Positions 9,807 to 19,096 of a stretch of DNA of 64,000 nucleotides are shown here, piece by piece. The stretch spans positions 16,639-80,638 of the forward strand of contig NZ_JAIVFX010000028.1 in NCBI RefSeq assembly GCF_020829625.1, in the 5' to 3' direction. The stretch comes from Nostoc sp. XA010. GTDB lineage: Bacteria; Cyanobacteriota; Cyanobacteriia; Cyanobacteriales; Nostocaceae. The notes beneath the pieces were generated by a model that saw only the letters and a list, made by a program, of their open reading frames with translations, had not been told where the DNA came from and did not search any database. Numbering within the stretch: position 1 is the stretch's first letter; each line of letters begins with the position of its first letter. The position numbers and the translations under genes are program-made.

Positions 9807-10213
9807 GAATTGACGACTTATTTCAGGAAAACTCGCCCGCAAAGGTTTTTGGGCGACTACTTCCTGTATTTAGTCAGTTTAGTATAGATGTACTACGAAA
9901 AGGTACTGTTAGGCAAGTGGTAATAGGAGAGTTAGGAGTTAGGAGTTATGAGTGAGGAGTTAAATCAGTGAAAAGTTATCACTGTTTCAATCGGGGATTT
10001 GACACTTCAGCAAGAGCTACGTGACCACCCCGACTGAAACACACCACTTGTTAGTTGTGGGGGACTCTGACTCCCAATGGACAAATTAACTGATAACTGT
10101 TGAAATATTTAACTTCCAACTCCTAACTTTTAACTCCTAACTCCTAACTTTTAACTCCTAACTCCTAACTCCTAACTCCTAACTCCTAACTCCTAACTCC
10201 TAACTCCTAACTT
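9807..10213. repeat. STRR heptamer blocks flanking a hairpin-rich segment
   Basis: GGAGTTA-type heptamers (9928-9961) and their complement TAACTCC in many tandem copies (10122-10212) form a long inverted repeat. Between them are a hairpin (CAGTGA / TCACTG, 9966-9984) and the arms TTTCAATCGGGG / CCCCGACTGAAA. No open frame is seen. A structured RNA is possible but unproven. Confidence 0.6.
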
Positions 10214-11101
10214 CTATTGAGTAGGCTGTTGTTCAGGGGCTGATGATGAGTTTTCTCGTTGCTGTAAGGCTGCTTGAATACGGGGTAATTCTAAGAATTT
10301 TTTCGTATCAGACAGTAAGCGATCGCCCCAGAGATTTTCTTTGAGGAAATCCAAATTAGCATAGCGCTGATCGATGCGGAGTGCGGCTTCTCCCAAGCTT
10401 AATCCTTGTTGGCGGTCGCCTTTAGTATACAATGCCACTGCCAAGGCTAATAATGGTTCTGCGGCTTGCTTATCAAGGGTTACAGCAGATTGCCATCGCT
10501 TAATCGCTCCGGGGATATCACCCTGTTCGTAGTTGATTAAGCCAATGTTGTTGAGCGCCGGCCAGAATTTTTTATCTTGAGAAACTGCTGTATTGTACTG
10601 TACGATCGCATCTGGCAATCTACCCAGCAGATAGTAAGCATTACCCAAATTAAACAAACCCTCTGGATCATTGGGTTTTAACTTCAAACCGTCTTGGTAA
10701 TTGACAATAGCTGCTTGGTAATTTTTCTGCTGAAAATTAGCTGAACCCAAAGCAAACAAAATATCACCATTTTTCGGGTTGATAGATTGCGCTCTTTTCA
10801 GGCTAGCGATCGCCCCGTCAAACTCTTTGGTTTGCAGTTGCAATCCACCTAAGAGCAGCCACACTTTATCATTCTTAGGAGCCAGTTGACTAGCCAGCCG
10901 CGCTCGTGGCAAAGCTAAATCAATCTGTTGAAACTGAGCCAGTTGAGCTGCTTCTTGGGCCAAGGTCAACCCCTGCTTCTCTAACTTTGTCCCATCTAGT
11001 TGCAATGTATGGGGTATTAATGCCTGCGCGTTAGCGGCTTTTGGCATACTCCATAAACTACAGACCATTAGAAAAGAAATCAAACGAACATGTTTAGGCA
11101 C
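10214..11101 (-). CDS. Exported TPR-repeat protein
   Basis: 295-aa tetratricopeptide protein with an N-terminal signal peptide (MPKHVRLISFLMVCSLWSMPKAANAQA). At least five TPR units follow, recognisable by the A..LGSANFQQKNYQAAI, LFNLGNAYYLLGRLPDAI and LNNIGLINYEQGDIPGAI patterns, so it is a protein-interaction scaffold, probably periplasmic or thylakoid-lumenal. The C-terminal tail is Gln/Ser-rich (SSAPEQQPTQ), and its last codons abut the TAACTCC repeat block. It is a single gene with no operon partner. The specific partner is unknown. Confidence 0.85.
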   Translation of the reverse strand: MPKHVRLISFLMVCSLWSMPKAANAQALIPHTLQLDGTKLEKQGLTLAQEAAQLAQFQQIDLALPRARLASQLAPKNDKVWLLLGGLQLQTKEFDGAIASLKRAQSINPKNGDILFALGSANFQQKNYQAAIVNYQDGLKLKPNDPEGLFNLGNAYYLLGRLPDAIVQYNTAVSQDKKFWPALNNIGLINYEQGDIPGAIKRWQSAVTLDKQAAEPLLALAVALYTKGDRQQGLSLGEAALRIDQRYANLDFLKENLWGDRLLSDTKKFLELPRIQAALQQRENSSSAPEQQPTQ

Positions 11102-11533
11102 ATTACCGCCTTTAAGCCACTAATCAAAGAATCTTTCAGCTAGCTTAAACGATCTGCGCTGTTGACGGTAGCAAAATCTTACAAAGAAAGGCAGGAGGTA
11201 GGGGACAGGAGGCAGGGAGCAGGGGGACAAGAGGTGAGAACTTGCAATAAGTTTTTCCCTTGTCCCAATTCTTTTTGTCCTCTTGCTATTCCCCATTCCC
11301 CACTCCCCACTCCCCATTAAAAAAACTTATGACTTTGGTCATACATCAGTTTGGAATTACTAATGACTTTGGTCATACATTGGTTTGGACGTTTTAAGCA
11401 ATAATTGATATGTATGAATTTATACGAAGAGGGGAATATTAAACACCTTGATGCCAAAACAACAATAACTGTCTAAAGATTGCTGAATTCAAACCTCAGC
11501 ATATAACTTTAATACAAATAAGGAATCAATTCC
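11102..11533. other. Intergenic region with simple sequence and duplicated palindromes
   Basis: Contains GGGAGCAGGGGG / CCCCACTCCCCA-type low-complexity DNA (11190-11320), then a duplicated 27-bp palindromic motif (listed separately), then a probable leader of the 11534 gene. No gene seen. Confidence 0.5.
11329..11389. promoter_or_regulatory. Two direct copies of a palindromic motif
   Basis: ATGACTTTGGTCATACAT followed by a GTTTGGA element occurs at 11329-11355 and 11363-11389, 34 bp apart (about three helical turns). TGACTTTGGTCA contains inverted TGAC/GTCA arms. Location upstream of 11534 suggests an operator for a dimeric regulator; no regulator is identified. Confidence 0.4.
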
Positions 11534-12022
11534 ATGTTGAAAGCAAATCGGCTATCCATAGTCTTAGCTGCTGCTGCCCTGATCGTTGTTCCCACTCTCT
11601 TGGCTGCGCCTGCAAGTGCCCAGACGAAAGTATATGTTGTTGGCGATCGCAATCAAAATTGGGATCGCGACGGCAGACGCAACTATAGAGAAGACAGAAA
11701 TCGAGACAGAAGTAATTGGAACCCCAAGGGCAGACCCTATCCTGTAGAAATCAGAAACCCTAGAGATCGGGATAATTGGAACCGCAACAACCGATTCAAT
11801 AACAGAGTAGTCAGACTTGGTAATGGTGACATCAGATATCCCAATGGAGAAATTATTCCTGCTAGATCCATAGCCAGACTGCGTAATCAAGGTTACTTCA
11901 GACTTCCCAACGGGGATATTCTTCTTCCTAATCAGGAAATTGTTCCTGCTGGGAGATTAGTTAGAGTGCGTGATGATTACTTCAGACTTCCTAGTGGATT
12001 GGTACTGCAAATAAACCTTTAA
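11534..12022 (+). CDS. Secreted Arg/Asn/Asp-rich protein with repeated RLPNG motifs
   Basis: 162-aa exported protein with a clear signal peptide (MLKANRLSIVLAAAALIVVP ... ASAQ). The middle is strongly charged (DRDGRRNYREDRNRDRSNWN). The C-terminal half repeats a short beta-like unit: RLGNGDIRYPNGEIIPAR, RLPNGDILLPNQEIVPAG and YFRLPSGLV. The 5' leader contains duplicated palindromes that may control it. It precedes the efflux operon on the same strand by about 100 bp, but a separate leader suggests its own transcript. I do not recognise a named family. Confidence 0.75.
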   Translation: MLKANRLSIVLAAAALIVVPTLLAAPASAQTKVYVVGDRNQNWDRDGRRNYREDRNRDRSNWNPKGRPYPVEIRNPRDRDNWNRNNRFNNRVVRLGNGDIRYPNGEIIPARSIARLRNQGYFRLPNGDILLPNQEIVPAGRLVRVRDDYFRLPSGLVLQINL

Positions 12023-12118
12023 AACATAAAAACTCAAAATCATTGTTGGTATAGGGCTACCAGGCTATATTAGCCGTGAATAACTAGCTCGGTAGCCGTT
12101 CTTTTTAAACGAAATTAT

Positions 12119-13708
12119 ATGAAACTTGATACACTAAAGACCGTAGATTCATCAGTTTTGGTTCCAGAGGTAAAGAAAAAAAGGGGGAAACGTAATTGGT
12201 CTTGGCTAATTGCTCTTTGCCTTTTGGGTGGAATTGGTTATGCCGTTTATTACCAAGTAACGGTTGCTCCCCGTCAAGAAGCTAGACGACGGGTGCTGAC
12301 ACAACCTGTAGAAAGGCAGAGTTTAACAATCACAGTTTCAGCGAATGGAACGGTGAAACCTGAGCGGTCAATCAACCTCAGCCCGAAAAATTCCGGCATC
12401 CTGAAAAGCCTGTTGGCGAAAGAAGGAGATATCGTCAAACAGGGACAGATTGTTGCTTACATGGATGATTCCAACTTGCGGGGGCAACTCACCTCTGCTC
12501 AAGGACAATTGGCACAAGCCGAGGCGAATCTGCAAAAGGCGATCGCAGGTAATCGCCCTCAAGATATTGGTCAATCACAGGGAGCATTAGACGAAGCCGA
12601 GGCGAATCTACAAAAGGTACAAGCAGGCAATCGCTCTCAAGATATTGCCCAAGCACAAGCACAGTTACAAAACACTCAAGCGGCTCTAAGAAAAGCAGAA
12701 GATAATCTTCTCCGCAATCAACAACTTTACAATGCAGGCGGTATTTCCCTTCAGACTCTCAACCAAAGTCGTGCAGATCGCGACAGCGCCCAAGCTACTG
12801 TAAATGCAGCACAACAAGCGTTGGGGTTGCAAAAAGCTGGGTCACGTCCAGAAGACATTGAGCAAGCACAAGCTGTGGTGAAGCAAAGACAGCAAGCTTT
12901 GGCACTTCTAAAAGCCGGAACGCGCCAAGAAGATATTGACGCAGCCCGCGCCCAGGTAACATCTGCTCGCGGTTCGCTGCAAAACATCCAAGCCGAAATC
13001 AATGACACAATTATTCGCGCACCTTTTGATGGTGTGGTGACAAAGAAGTTTGCTGATCCCGGCGCTTTCGTGACACCGACAACAGCCAGTAGTGAAGTAG
13101 CTTCTTCTTCTTCTTCTTCAATCTTGTCTCTAGCTTCAACAAATGAAGTTGTCGCAAATTTAGCGGAAACAAATATTTCCAAAATCAGCCTTGGTCAAAA
13201 AGTCTCGATTAAAGCTGATGCCTATCCAGGAAAAACCTTTGAAGGTAAAGTCAGCCAAATTGCTGCCCAAGCAATAGTAGAGCAAAACGTCACCAGTTTT
13301 GAAGTGAGAGTATCACTTTCAGACCCTCAAAGGCTACTGCGATCTGGGATGAATGCGGAAGTAGATTTTCAAGTCGGTCAAGTTGAAAATGTTCTAGTAG
13401 TACCAACCGCCTCGGTGGTGCGGCAAGAAAATGCCACAGGTGTATTTGTGGCAGGAAAGAATAATAGACCTGTGTTTACTCCTATTGAGACTGGTGTCAG
13501 CGCGAATAACTTTACTGAAGTTAAGTCTGGATTGACAGGAAACGAAAGGGTATTGCTCAGTTTCCCACCAGGATCGCGTCCGCAATCAACACCAAGAGGA
13601 GGAGTTTTCCCTGGTCTAGGAGGAGGTGGAGCAGGTGGTGGCGGAGGTCGTTCAGGCGGTGGCGGCGGAGGTCGTTCAGGCGGTGGTTCTGCTGGTGGTT
13701 CCCCTTAA
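12119..13708 (+). CDS. HlyD/MacA-type periplasmic adaptor of an efflux pump
   Basis: Membrane-fusion subunit of a tripartite exporter, 529 aa. It has an N-terminal cytoplasmic tail and one TM helix (WLIALCLLGGIGYAVYY). A biotinyl-lipoyl half follows (VKPERSINLSPKNSG, LAKEGDIVKQGQ), then a long alpha-hairpin with repeated AQAEANLQKA.AGNRPQDI segments. The second lipoyl half (IIRAPFDGVVTKKFADPG) and a beta-barrel come next. The C-terminus is a Gly/Arg/Ser-rich tail (GGGGGRSGGGGGGRS), unusual for the family. It is the first gene of adaptor-permease-ATPase-TolC, so all parts of a MacAB-TolC-like pump are present. The substrate is unknown; peptide, lipid or metabolite export are all possible. Confidence 0.9.
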   Translation: MKLDTLKTVDSSVLVPEVKKKRGKRNWSWLIALCLLGGIGYAVYYQVTVAPRQEARRRVLTQPVERQSLTITVSANGTVKPERSINLSPKNSGILKSLLAKEGDIVKQGQIVAYMDDSNLRGQLTSAQGQLAQAEANLQKAIAGNRPQDIGQSQGALDEAEANLQKVQAGNRSQDIAQAQAQLQNTQAALRKAEDNLLRNQQLYNAGGISLQTLNQSRADRDSAQATVNAAQQALGLQKAGSRPEDIEQAQAVVKQRQQALALLKAGTRQEDIDAARAQVTSARGSLQNIQAEINDTIIRAPFDGVVTKKFADPGAFVTPTTASSEVASSSSSSILSLASTNEVVANLAETNISKISLGQKVSIKADAYPGKTFEGKVSQIAAQAIVEQNVTSFEVRVSLSDPQRLLRSGMNAEVDFQVGQVENVLVVPTASVVRQENATGVFVAGKNNRPVFTPIETGVSANNFTEVKSGLTGNERVLLSFPPGSRPQSTPRGGVFPGLGGGGAGGGGGRSGGGGGGRSGGGSAGGSP

Positions 13709-13784
13709 AGTTAGTTTTAAATCAATAGGGTTTAGTTAAAAACAGGCAAGGGAGCAGGGGGATGGAACAGAAAGGGGAGTAAAA

Positions 13785-14095
13785 AGGTTCAAATGCCGAG
13801 CAAAAAGGCTCAACTGCCGAGTAAAAAGGCTCAACTGTCGAGCAAAAAGGCTCAACTGTCGAGCAAAAAGGCTCAACTGCCGAGTAAAAAGGCTCAACTG
13901 CCGAGTAAAAAGGCTCAACTGTCGAGCAAAAAGGCTCAACTGTCGAGCAAAAAGGCTCAACTGCCGAGTAAAAAGGCTCAACTATCGAGCAAAAAGGCTC
14001 AACTGTCGAGTAAAAAGGCTCAACTGTCGAGTAAAAAGGCTCAACTGTCGAGTAAAAAGGCTCAACTACCGAGTAAAAAGGTTCAACTTTTTTAA
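13785..14095. repeat. 21-bp minisatellite between adaptor and permease genes
   Basis: About fourteen tandem copies of a 21-bp unit (AAAAAGGCTCAACTGTCGAGT with C/T and G/A variants). Because 21 is a multiple of 3, long artificial frames stay open on both strands, for example (P/S)SKKAQL repeats on the plus strand. No ribosome-binding site or start context supports translation. It lies inside the efflux operon, so it is presumably transcribed. A HIP/REP-like repeat (GCGTAGCGTC) follows at 14110-14130. Confidence 0.85.
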
Positions 14096-14201
14096 CGAAC
14101 CGCAAAGGACGCCATCGCGTAGCGTCTCGTTAGAGAAGGACGCAAAGGAAGAGAAAGAAGAAATGCTTAACTGAATTGTATTGAGTTTCAAATAAAACTT
14201 T

Positions 14202-15482
14202 ATGTTTAAGATATTTAAGGGCTTTTACAAAACTAAGAATACTCGCACAGTGCCGTTGCTGGAAATCTTGACAATGGCGGCAGAGACTCTGTGGAGTAAC
14301 AAATTACGCACAGGTCTAACTATGTTGGGCGTAATTATTGGGATTTCTTCAGTCATTGCCATTACTTCTGTTGGTCAGGGAGTACAAAAGGGGGTTGAGC
14401 AACAGATACAAGCATTGGGTACAGATGTGATCCAAATTTTGGCGGGTGCAGCAAGAAGCGGAAATGTCCGACAAGGAGTAGGTTCTAGCAGCACCTTGAC
14501 TTGGGAAGATGCAAAGGCGATCGCTACACAAGCCCCATCAGCACAGATGGTTTCTGCCTATCTTCAACGCAGCGCTCAAGTTGTATATGCAGGACAGAAC
14601 ACCTCAACAACGATTTATGGCACAGATTTGAACTACCCAGAAGTTAGAAATACCCATCCTCAACAAGGGAGATATTTTACTCAAGAAGAACTAGATACTA
14701 CCGCACAGGTAGCTATTCTTGGTCCTACAGTTCAAAAAACCCTCTTTGCACAGGGTGTAAATCCTATCGGCGAGAGAATTCGCATTCAGGGAGAGGCTTA
14801 TGAAGTAATTGGGGTGATGGAACCTAAAGGTTCTCAGGGGCCGATGGATCGAGATGACCAGGTTTTTATTCCTCTAACTACTATGTCGAAGAGACTGGTT
14901 GGGAACAATGCCCTTGTAGGCGTTTCTGTAAATGGAATTTTAGTTAAAGGCGCTAATCAGGAACAGTTAGAAGCCGCTCAGTTTCAAGTCACGAATCTTT
15001 TACGGCTGCGTCACAACATTTATCCGCCGCAAGCTGATGATTTTCGACTGACCAATCAAGCTGATATTGTTAGTACCTTCACTAATATTGTGGGTTTATT
15101 TACAGTAATGGTGGTAGCGATCGCTGGAATTTCGTTAGTGGTTGGTGGAATCGGTATTGCCAACATTATGCTGGTTTCCGTAGTTGAGCGGACACGAGAA
15201 ATCGGGATTCGCAAAGCCGTAGGAGCCACCAATTCTGCAATACTTAATCAATTTTTAACCGAAGCGATCATGATTTCCATTGTTGGTGGATGTATTGGGA
15301 TGGTCACTGGCATTTTATTAGCCTTTATAGCTGCAAACACTTTCAAATTTCCCTTTGTAATTTCTTTATTGTCAATTATTGCTGGCTTTGGACTCTCATT
15401 GAGCGTTGGCTTAGTCGCTGGGGTAATTCCAGCACGGAATGCATCCAAATTAGATCCAATTACTGCTTTACGTAGCGACTAA
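14202..15482 (+). CDS. MacB-type ABC transporter permease
   Basis: Four-TM permease of the MacB/FtsX superfamily, 426 aa. A cytoplasmic start leads into TM1 (LTMLGVIIGISSVIAITSVG). A large extracytoplasmic MacB_PCD domain (about residues 70-280) follows. Three C-terminal helices (IVGLFTVMVVAIAGISLVVGG, FLTEAIMISIVGGCIGM and LSIIAGFGLSLSVGLVAGV) flank the coupling sequence VVERTREIGIRKAVGAT. Unlike E. coli MacB, the ATPase is a separate gene, which follows at 15597. It is mechanotransmission-type, so it probably drives the TolC-linked pump rather than moving substrate through the membrane domain. Confidence 0.92.
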   Translation: MFKIFKGFYKTKNTRTVPLLEILTMAAETLWSNKLRTGLTMLGVIIGISSVIAITSVGQGVQKGVEQQIQALGTDVIQILAGAARSGNVRQGVGSSSTLTWEDAKAIATQAPSAQMVSAYLQRSAQVVYAGQNTSTTIYGTDLNYPEVRNTHPQQGRYFTQEELDTTAQVAILGPTVQKTLFAQGVNPIGERIRIQGEAYEVIGVMEPKGSQGPMDRDDQVFIPLTTMSKRLVGNNALVGVSVNGILVKGANQEQLEAAQFQVTNLLRLRHNIYPPQADDFRLTNQADIVSTFTNIVGLFTVMVVAIAGISLVVGGIGIANIMLVSVVERTREIGIRKAVGATNSAILNQFLTEAIMISIVGGCIGMVTGILLAFIAANTFKFPFVISLLSIIAGFGLSLSVGLVAGVIPARNASKLDPITALRSD

Positions 15483-15535
15483 ATAATTCGTAATGGGCTA
15501 CGTCCCGCTTCTCTAAAAGACGCTACACGAACGCT

Positions 15536-15594
15536 AACGTAATTTGTAATTCGTAATTCGTAATTCCTAACTCCTAACTCCTAACTCCTAACTT
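15536..15594. repeat. STRR heptamers before the ATPase gene
   Basis: AATTCGT and CCTAACT units in tandem occupy the gap between permease and ATPase and end 3 bp before the ATPase ATG, displacing any normal ribosome-binding site. Confidence 0.7.
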
Positions 15595-15596
15595 TT

Positions 15597-16268
15597 ATGC
15601 CCACAATGATTTGGATGGAATCTATTACTAAAACTTACCACTTGGGAGAAGTTAGTGTTCCAATCCTCAAGGGAATTGAACTCTCTATTGAGGAAGGGGA
15701 ATATGTCTCGATTATGGGTGCGTCAGGTTCGGGAAAATCTACACTCATGAATATTTTAGGATGTCTGGATCGTCCGACAACTGGAGACTATATTTTTGAA
15801 GGTAGAAACCTGACGACTTTTGATGATGATGAATTAGCCTATATTCGTAACCAAAGGATTGGTTTTGTTTTCCAACAATTTAACTTATTGGCGCGGGCAA
15901 CAGCGCTGGAAAATGTTATGTTACCAATGGTTTACGCTAACTTGCCTAAGCCAAAACGCCGTCAAAGGGCATTAGATGCTTTGGAAAAGGTAGGGCTAGG
16001 GGGACGCATATCTAATCGTCCTAGTCAACTATCTGGGGGACAACAACAACGGGTAGCGATCGCTCGTGCTTTGGTCAATCGACCTGCATTAGTTTTGGCA
16101 GATGAGCCAACAGGAGCTTTAGATACTGAAACTTCTCGTGAGGTGATGAGTTTGCTGACAGAACTTAATGACCAAGGGATCACGATTGTGATTGTCACTC
16201 ATGAACCAGATATCGCGGCTCAAACCAAAAGGATTATTCGAGTTCAGGATGGCTTGATTGTAGGGTAA
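15597..16268 (+). CDS. LolD/MacB-family ABC ATPase
   Basis: Nucleotide-binding subunit of the MacB-like exporter, 223 aa. Walker A is GASGSGKSTLMN and the Q-loop is FVFQQFNLL. The signature is LSGGQQQRVAIARAL, Walker B is ALVLADEPTGALD and the H-loop is IVIVTHEPD. The dipeptide pattern and the short length fit LolD/MacB ATPases that pair with four-TM permeases. The start ATG directly follows a heptamer repeat block, so translation may rely on coupling or leaderless-like initiation. Confidence 0.93.
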   Translation: MPTMIWMESITKTYHLGEVSVPILKGIELSIEEGEYVSIMGASGSGKSTLMNILGCLDRPTTGDYIFEGRNLTTFDDDELAYIRNQRIGFVFQQFNLLARATALENVMLPMVYANLPKPKRRQRALDALEKVGLGGRISNRPSQLSGGQQQRVAIARALVNRPALVLADEPTGALDTETSREVMSLLTELNDQGITIVIVTHEPDIAAQTKRIIRVQDGLIVG

Positions 16269-16376
16269 TTTGTTAATATCAGTTTTTTGAGGAGGAATTT
16301 AAAATTCCCGTAGATCAATTAAGATAAAAAGTTGTGATTATATCCTCAAAAACTAATTAATAACTACAATCTATTT

Positions 16377-17789
16377 ATGAATTTCAGTTTATTCTTCGTG
16401 CATTTTACCTGGGTTACCGTAGCATTCGCTATTCTTTTTCCAAATGCAGCAAGTGCAGCAACTCCCCCAAAAGCCCAGAATACCTCCAGCCCTGTACAGG
16501 TTCCCAATTACCTCAACCCCAGCCCTAATCCTCTCCAATTTCCTACCAAACCGCAGGAAGTAAAGATTCAGCGAATTGTCCCAATCAGTTTGGCACAAGC
16601 TTTGGAACTAGCACGACGCAACAATCGAGATTTACAGGTAGCCCTATTACAGCTAGAACGCAGTCGTTCTGCGCTACGCGAGTCTCAAGCTGCCTTGTTT
16701 CCTACTCTGGGAATTAACAGTAGCGTGACTAATAGGGGTAATGGTTTTACTAATAATTCATCTCAAAGCAGCACCTCTTTTAGTGGTTCAGCCCAACTGA
16801 ATTATGACGTTTATACCTCCGGTAATCGACAAGCGGCAATCCAAGCTGCCCAAGAACAACTACGCGTGGATCAATTGAATGTTGAAAATCAATCTTTGAC
16901 AATTAGTTTGAATACCACAACTCAATACTATAATTTGCAACAAGCAGATGAACAAGTAAGAATTAATCGAGCTGCTGTGGAAAATGCCCAAGCTAGTTTG
17001 CGAGATACTCTAGCCAGAGAACAGGCTGGAGTGGGTACGCGGTTTGATGTGCTGCAAGCTCAGGTAAATTTAGCAAACGCTCAACAAGAACTGACTAATG
17101 CTATCTCGCAGCAGCAAATTGCCCGTCGTCAGCTTGCCACGTTGTTAAGTTTGTCAGAGTCAGCTGATATTAGTGCCGCAGATCCTGTACAAATAGCCGG
17201 TCTTTGGCCGCAGACGGTAGAACAAAGTATTGTCCAAGCATTTCAAAATCGCCCAGAATTGCAACAGCAATTAGCACAACGTAATATTTCCGAGCAACAG
17301 CGACGACAGGCACTTTCACAGCTAGGGCCGCAAATTAGTTTGGCAGCCAACTACAACCTGTCAGATCGGTTTAATGATGGCGCCAGCATTAGTGATGTCT
17401 ATTCATTGGGACTTAACGGAAATCTCACTTTATTTGATGCCGGAGCTGCAAGAGCAAGGGCGGCTCAGTCGACAGCTAATATTGCGATCGCAGAGTCTCA
17501 ATTTGGTAGCCAGCGCGACCTAATTCGCTTTGATGTAGAACAGTACTATTCTCAATTGCAATCCAATTTGAATAATGTGCAGACTTCTAGTGTGGCTTTA
17601 AATCAAGCTAGGGAAGCTCTGAATTTAGCACGGCTGAGGTTCCAAGCTGGTGTAGGTACTCAAACAGAAGTGATTTCTGCTGAAAATGACCTGACAAGAG
17701 CAGAAGGTAATCGAGTCGCAGCTATTTTGGATTACAATCGCGCTCTAGCTAATTTGCAAAGATCAGTTACTTCTAGAGGATCGCGCTAA
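16377..17789 (+). CDS. TolC-like outer-membrane efflux channel
   Basis: 470-aa outer-membrane factor. It has a signal peptide (N-terminal hydrophobic stretch ending NAASAATPPK) and a Pro-rich linker. Two OEP domains follow, seen as paired helical repeats: ISLAQALELARRNNRDLQVA, YYNLQQADEQVRINRAAVEN and the second half SVALNQAREALNLARLRFQAG. Repeats with VGTRFDVLQAQVNLANAQQ and VGTQTEVISAENDLTRAEG are the classic TolC signatures. It completes the pump encoded from 12119. No terminator with a T run is evident after it. Confidence 0.92.
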   Translation: MNFSLFFVHFTWVTVAFAILFPNAASAATPPKAQNTSSPVQVPNYLNPSPNPLQFPTKPQEVKIQRIVPISLAQALELARRNNRDLQVALLQLERSRSALRESQAALFPTLGINSSVTNRGNGFTNNSSQSSTSFSGSAQLNYDVYTSGNRQAAIQAAQEQLRVDQLNVENQSLTISLNTTTQYYNLQQADEQVRINRAAVENAQASLRDTLAREQAGVGTRFDVLQAQVNLANAQQELTNAISQQQIARRQLATLLSLSESADISAADPVQIAGLWPQTVEQSIVQAFQNRPELQQQLAQRNISEQQRRQALSQLGPQISLAANYNLSDRFNDGASISDVYSLGLNGNLTLFDAGAARARAAQSTANIAIAESQFGSQRDLIRFDVEQYYSQLQSNLNNVQTSSVALNQAREALNLARLRFQAGVGTQTEVISAENDLTRAEGNRVAAILDYNRALANLQRSVTSRGSR

Positions 17790-18029
17790 GGTCAAATCAT
17801 TAAAGAAAAGTTTGCTTAGTACTGCTTTGTCTAAAATCGTGGCGAATTGAGAGTTTAAATTTAAACGCAGAGGTACGCCAAGAATTTGCTACGAATTACA
17901 GCGTTTTTCTAGTAATTGAACTACGCTACTCCCCACTCCCCAGTCACAATCTCAGTCGTAATCTAAGCTTTAGCTGAAAACATCTATGGCGTAGTAATTA
18001 CCGCTACTGGGCAATGGGCTTAAGTAGAG

Positions 18030-18935
18030 TCAACTTCCTTGGTTTGGGCAAACTTGAGGATTTCCCTTTCTGATCTGGTTCCTTGAAGAGAGCGCAAGAA
18101 TCAGCACAACCGACATACTCGCGGCGACTCCACCAACATAGTCATCAACCCAGCGCAAAATCTGGTCTACGATGGTACGTCCAATTGTAAAAGCGATCGC
18201 TAAAAATAATATAGCCGCACTCACCGAATGGAAAATTGTCCCAAGGTCAAATTTGCCGCTACTAGCTAAACCTGAAACCACAGAAAGTAAAATCCAGCCG
18301 ATAGTATCGTCAGTCATCCCAGCAGCTAATGTGACTTGACCAATGTCACGGCGAATCAGGTTTAAGTCCATCAGCACCTTAGCAATCACTGGTACTGCCG
18401 AAATACTCATTGCTGTGGCTATGAACAGACTGAATACTAGTCGCTTTTCTGGATCGGCTAAAAAACTATCTGGCAATAGCCAGCCCAATCCGAATCCGGT
18501 GATAAACGGGACAATAATTCCGCCTAGTGAAATCAACAGAGCCGTTTTACCCTTACGAAGAATCAGCTTGAGATCCGTTTCCAACCCAGTCACAATCAGC
18601 AAAAATAACACGCCTAACCAAGAAATCACCGAAAGTAAATTAGACTGTTCTTGACTTTGGGGAAAGATGTGTGCCTGTAAGTCTGGAAGGAGCAAACCAA
18701 ATAGAGAAGGACCAAGCACCACACCCGCCAGTAATTCTCCAACAACAGGCGGTAGGTTAATCCGGCGCATTAACTCACCTAATCCCCGCGCTACGAGAAG
18801 CAATAATGACAGTTGCACCAACACCAACAGCAGTTCATGATGACCAAGAGGTTTAATTAAACCGTCACCTGCTGCTTTCTGTGCAGCGAGTACAGGCACT
18901 AACATCAGGGATAGGTTTTGCATATAAACGTCCAC
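18030..18935 (-). pseudogene. Kef/CPA2-type Na+(K+)/H+ antiporter, C-terminally truncated
   Basis: The first about 280 residues are a normal CPA2 antiporter membrane domain: GELMRRINLPPVVGELLAGV, VLFLLIVTGLETDLK, then TAMSISAVPVIAKVLMDL and AGMTDDTIGWILLSVVSG with the ion-binding Asp pair region. The frame then leaves the family abruptly at LILALSSRNQIRKGNPQVC. Several TM helices, and any cytoplasmic domain, of a usual 380-700 aa protein are missing. Another frame here reads TRSEREILKFAQTKEVDST and may be the genuine C-terminus, which would imply an internal deletion plus frameshift. Probably non-functional. Confidence 0.7.
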
Positions 18936-19096
18936 AGGTTGGATTACAACTTTTTACATAGGCTGCTTCAAGTAAATCTTGAAAATGTTTACTTCGACAT
19001 CGGTCTAGGAGGCTGAACTGTCATTGTCATTAGTAACGGTAAGACTATTATGTGCGATCGCGCTCATCTGTCAGTTCAGCAGCAAAGCTCATCAAC

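Noticed and set aside
13722..14105. Long frames on both strands through the 21-bp repeats (VEPFYST and SSKKAQL repeats)
   Set aside because: A repeat unit that is a multiple of three keeps frames open by chance; there is no start signal or non-repeat coding sequence.
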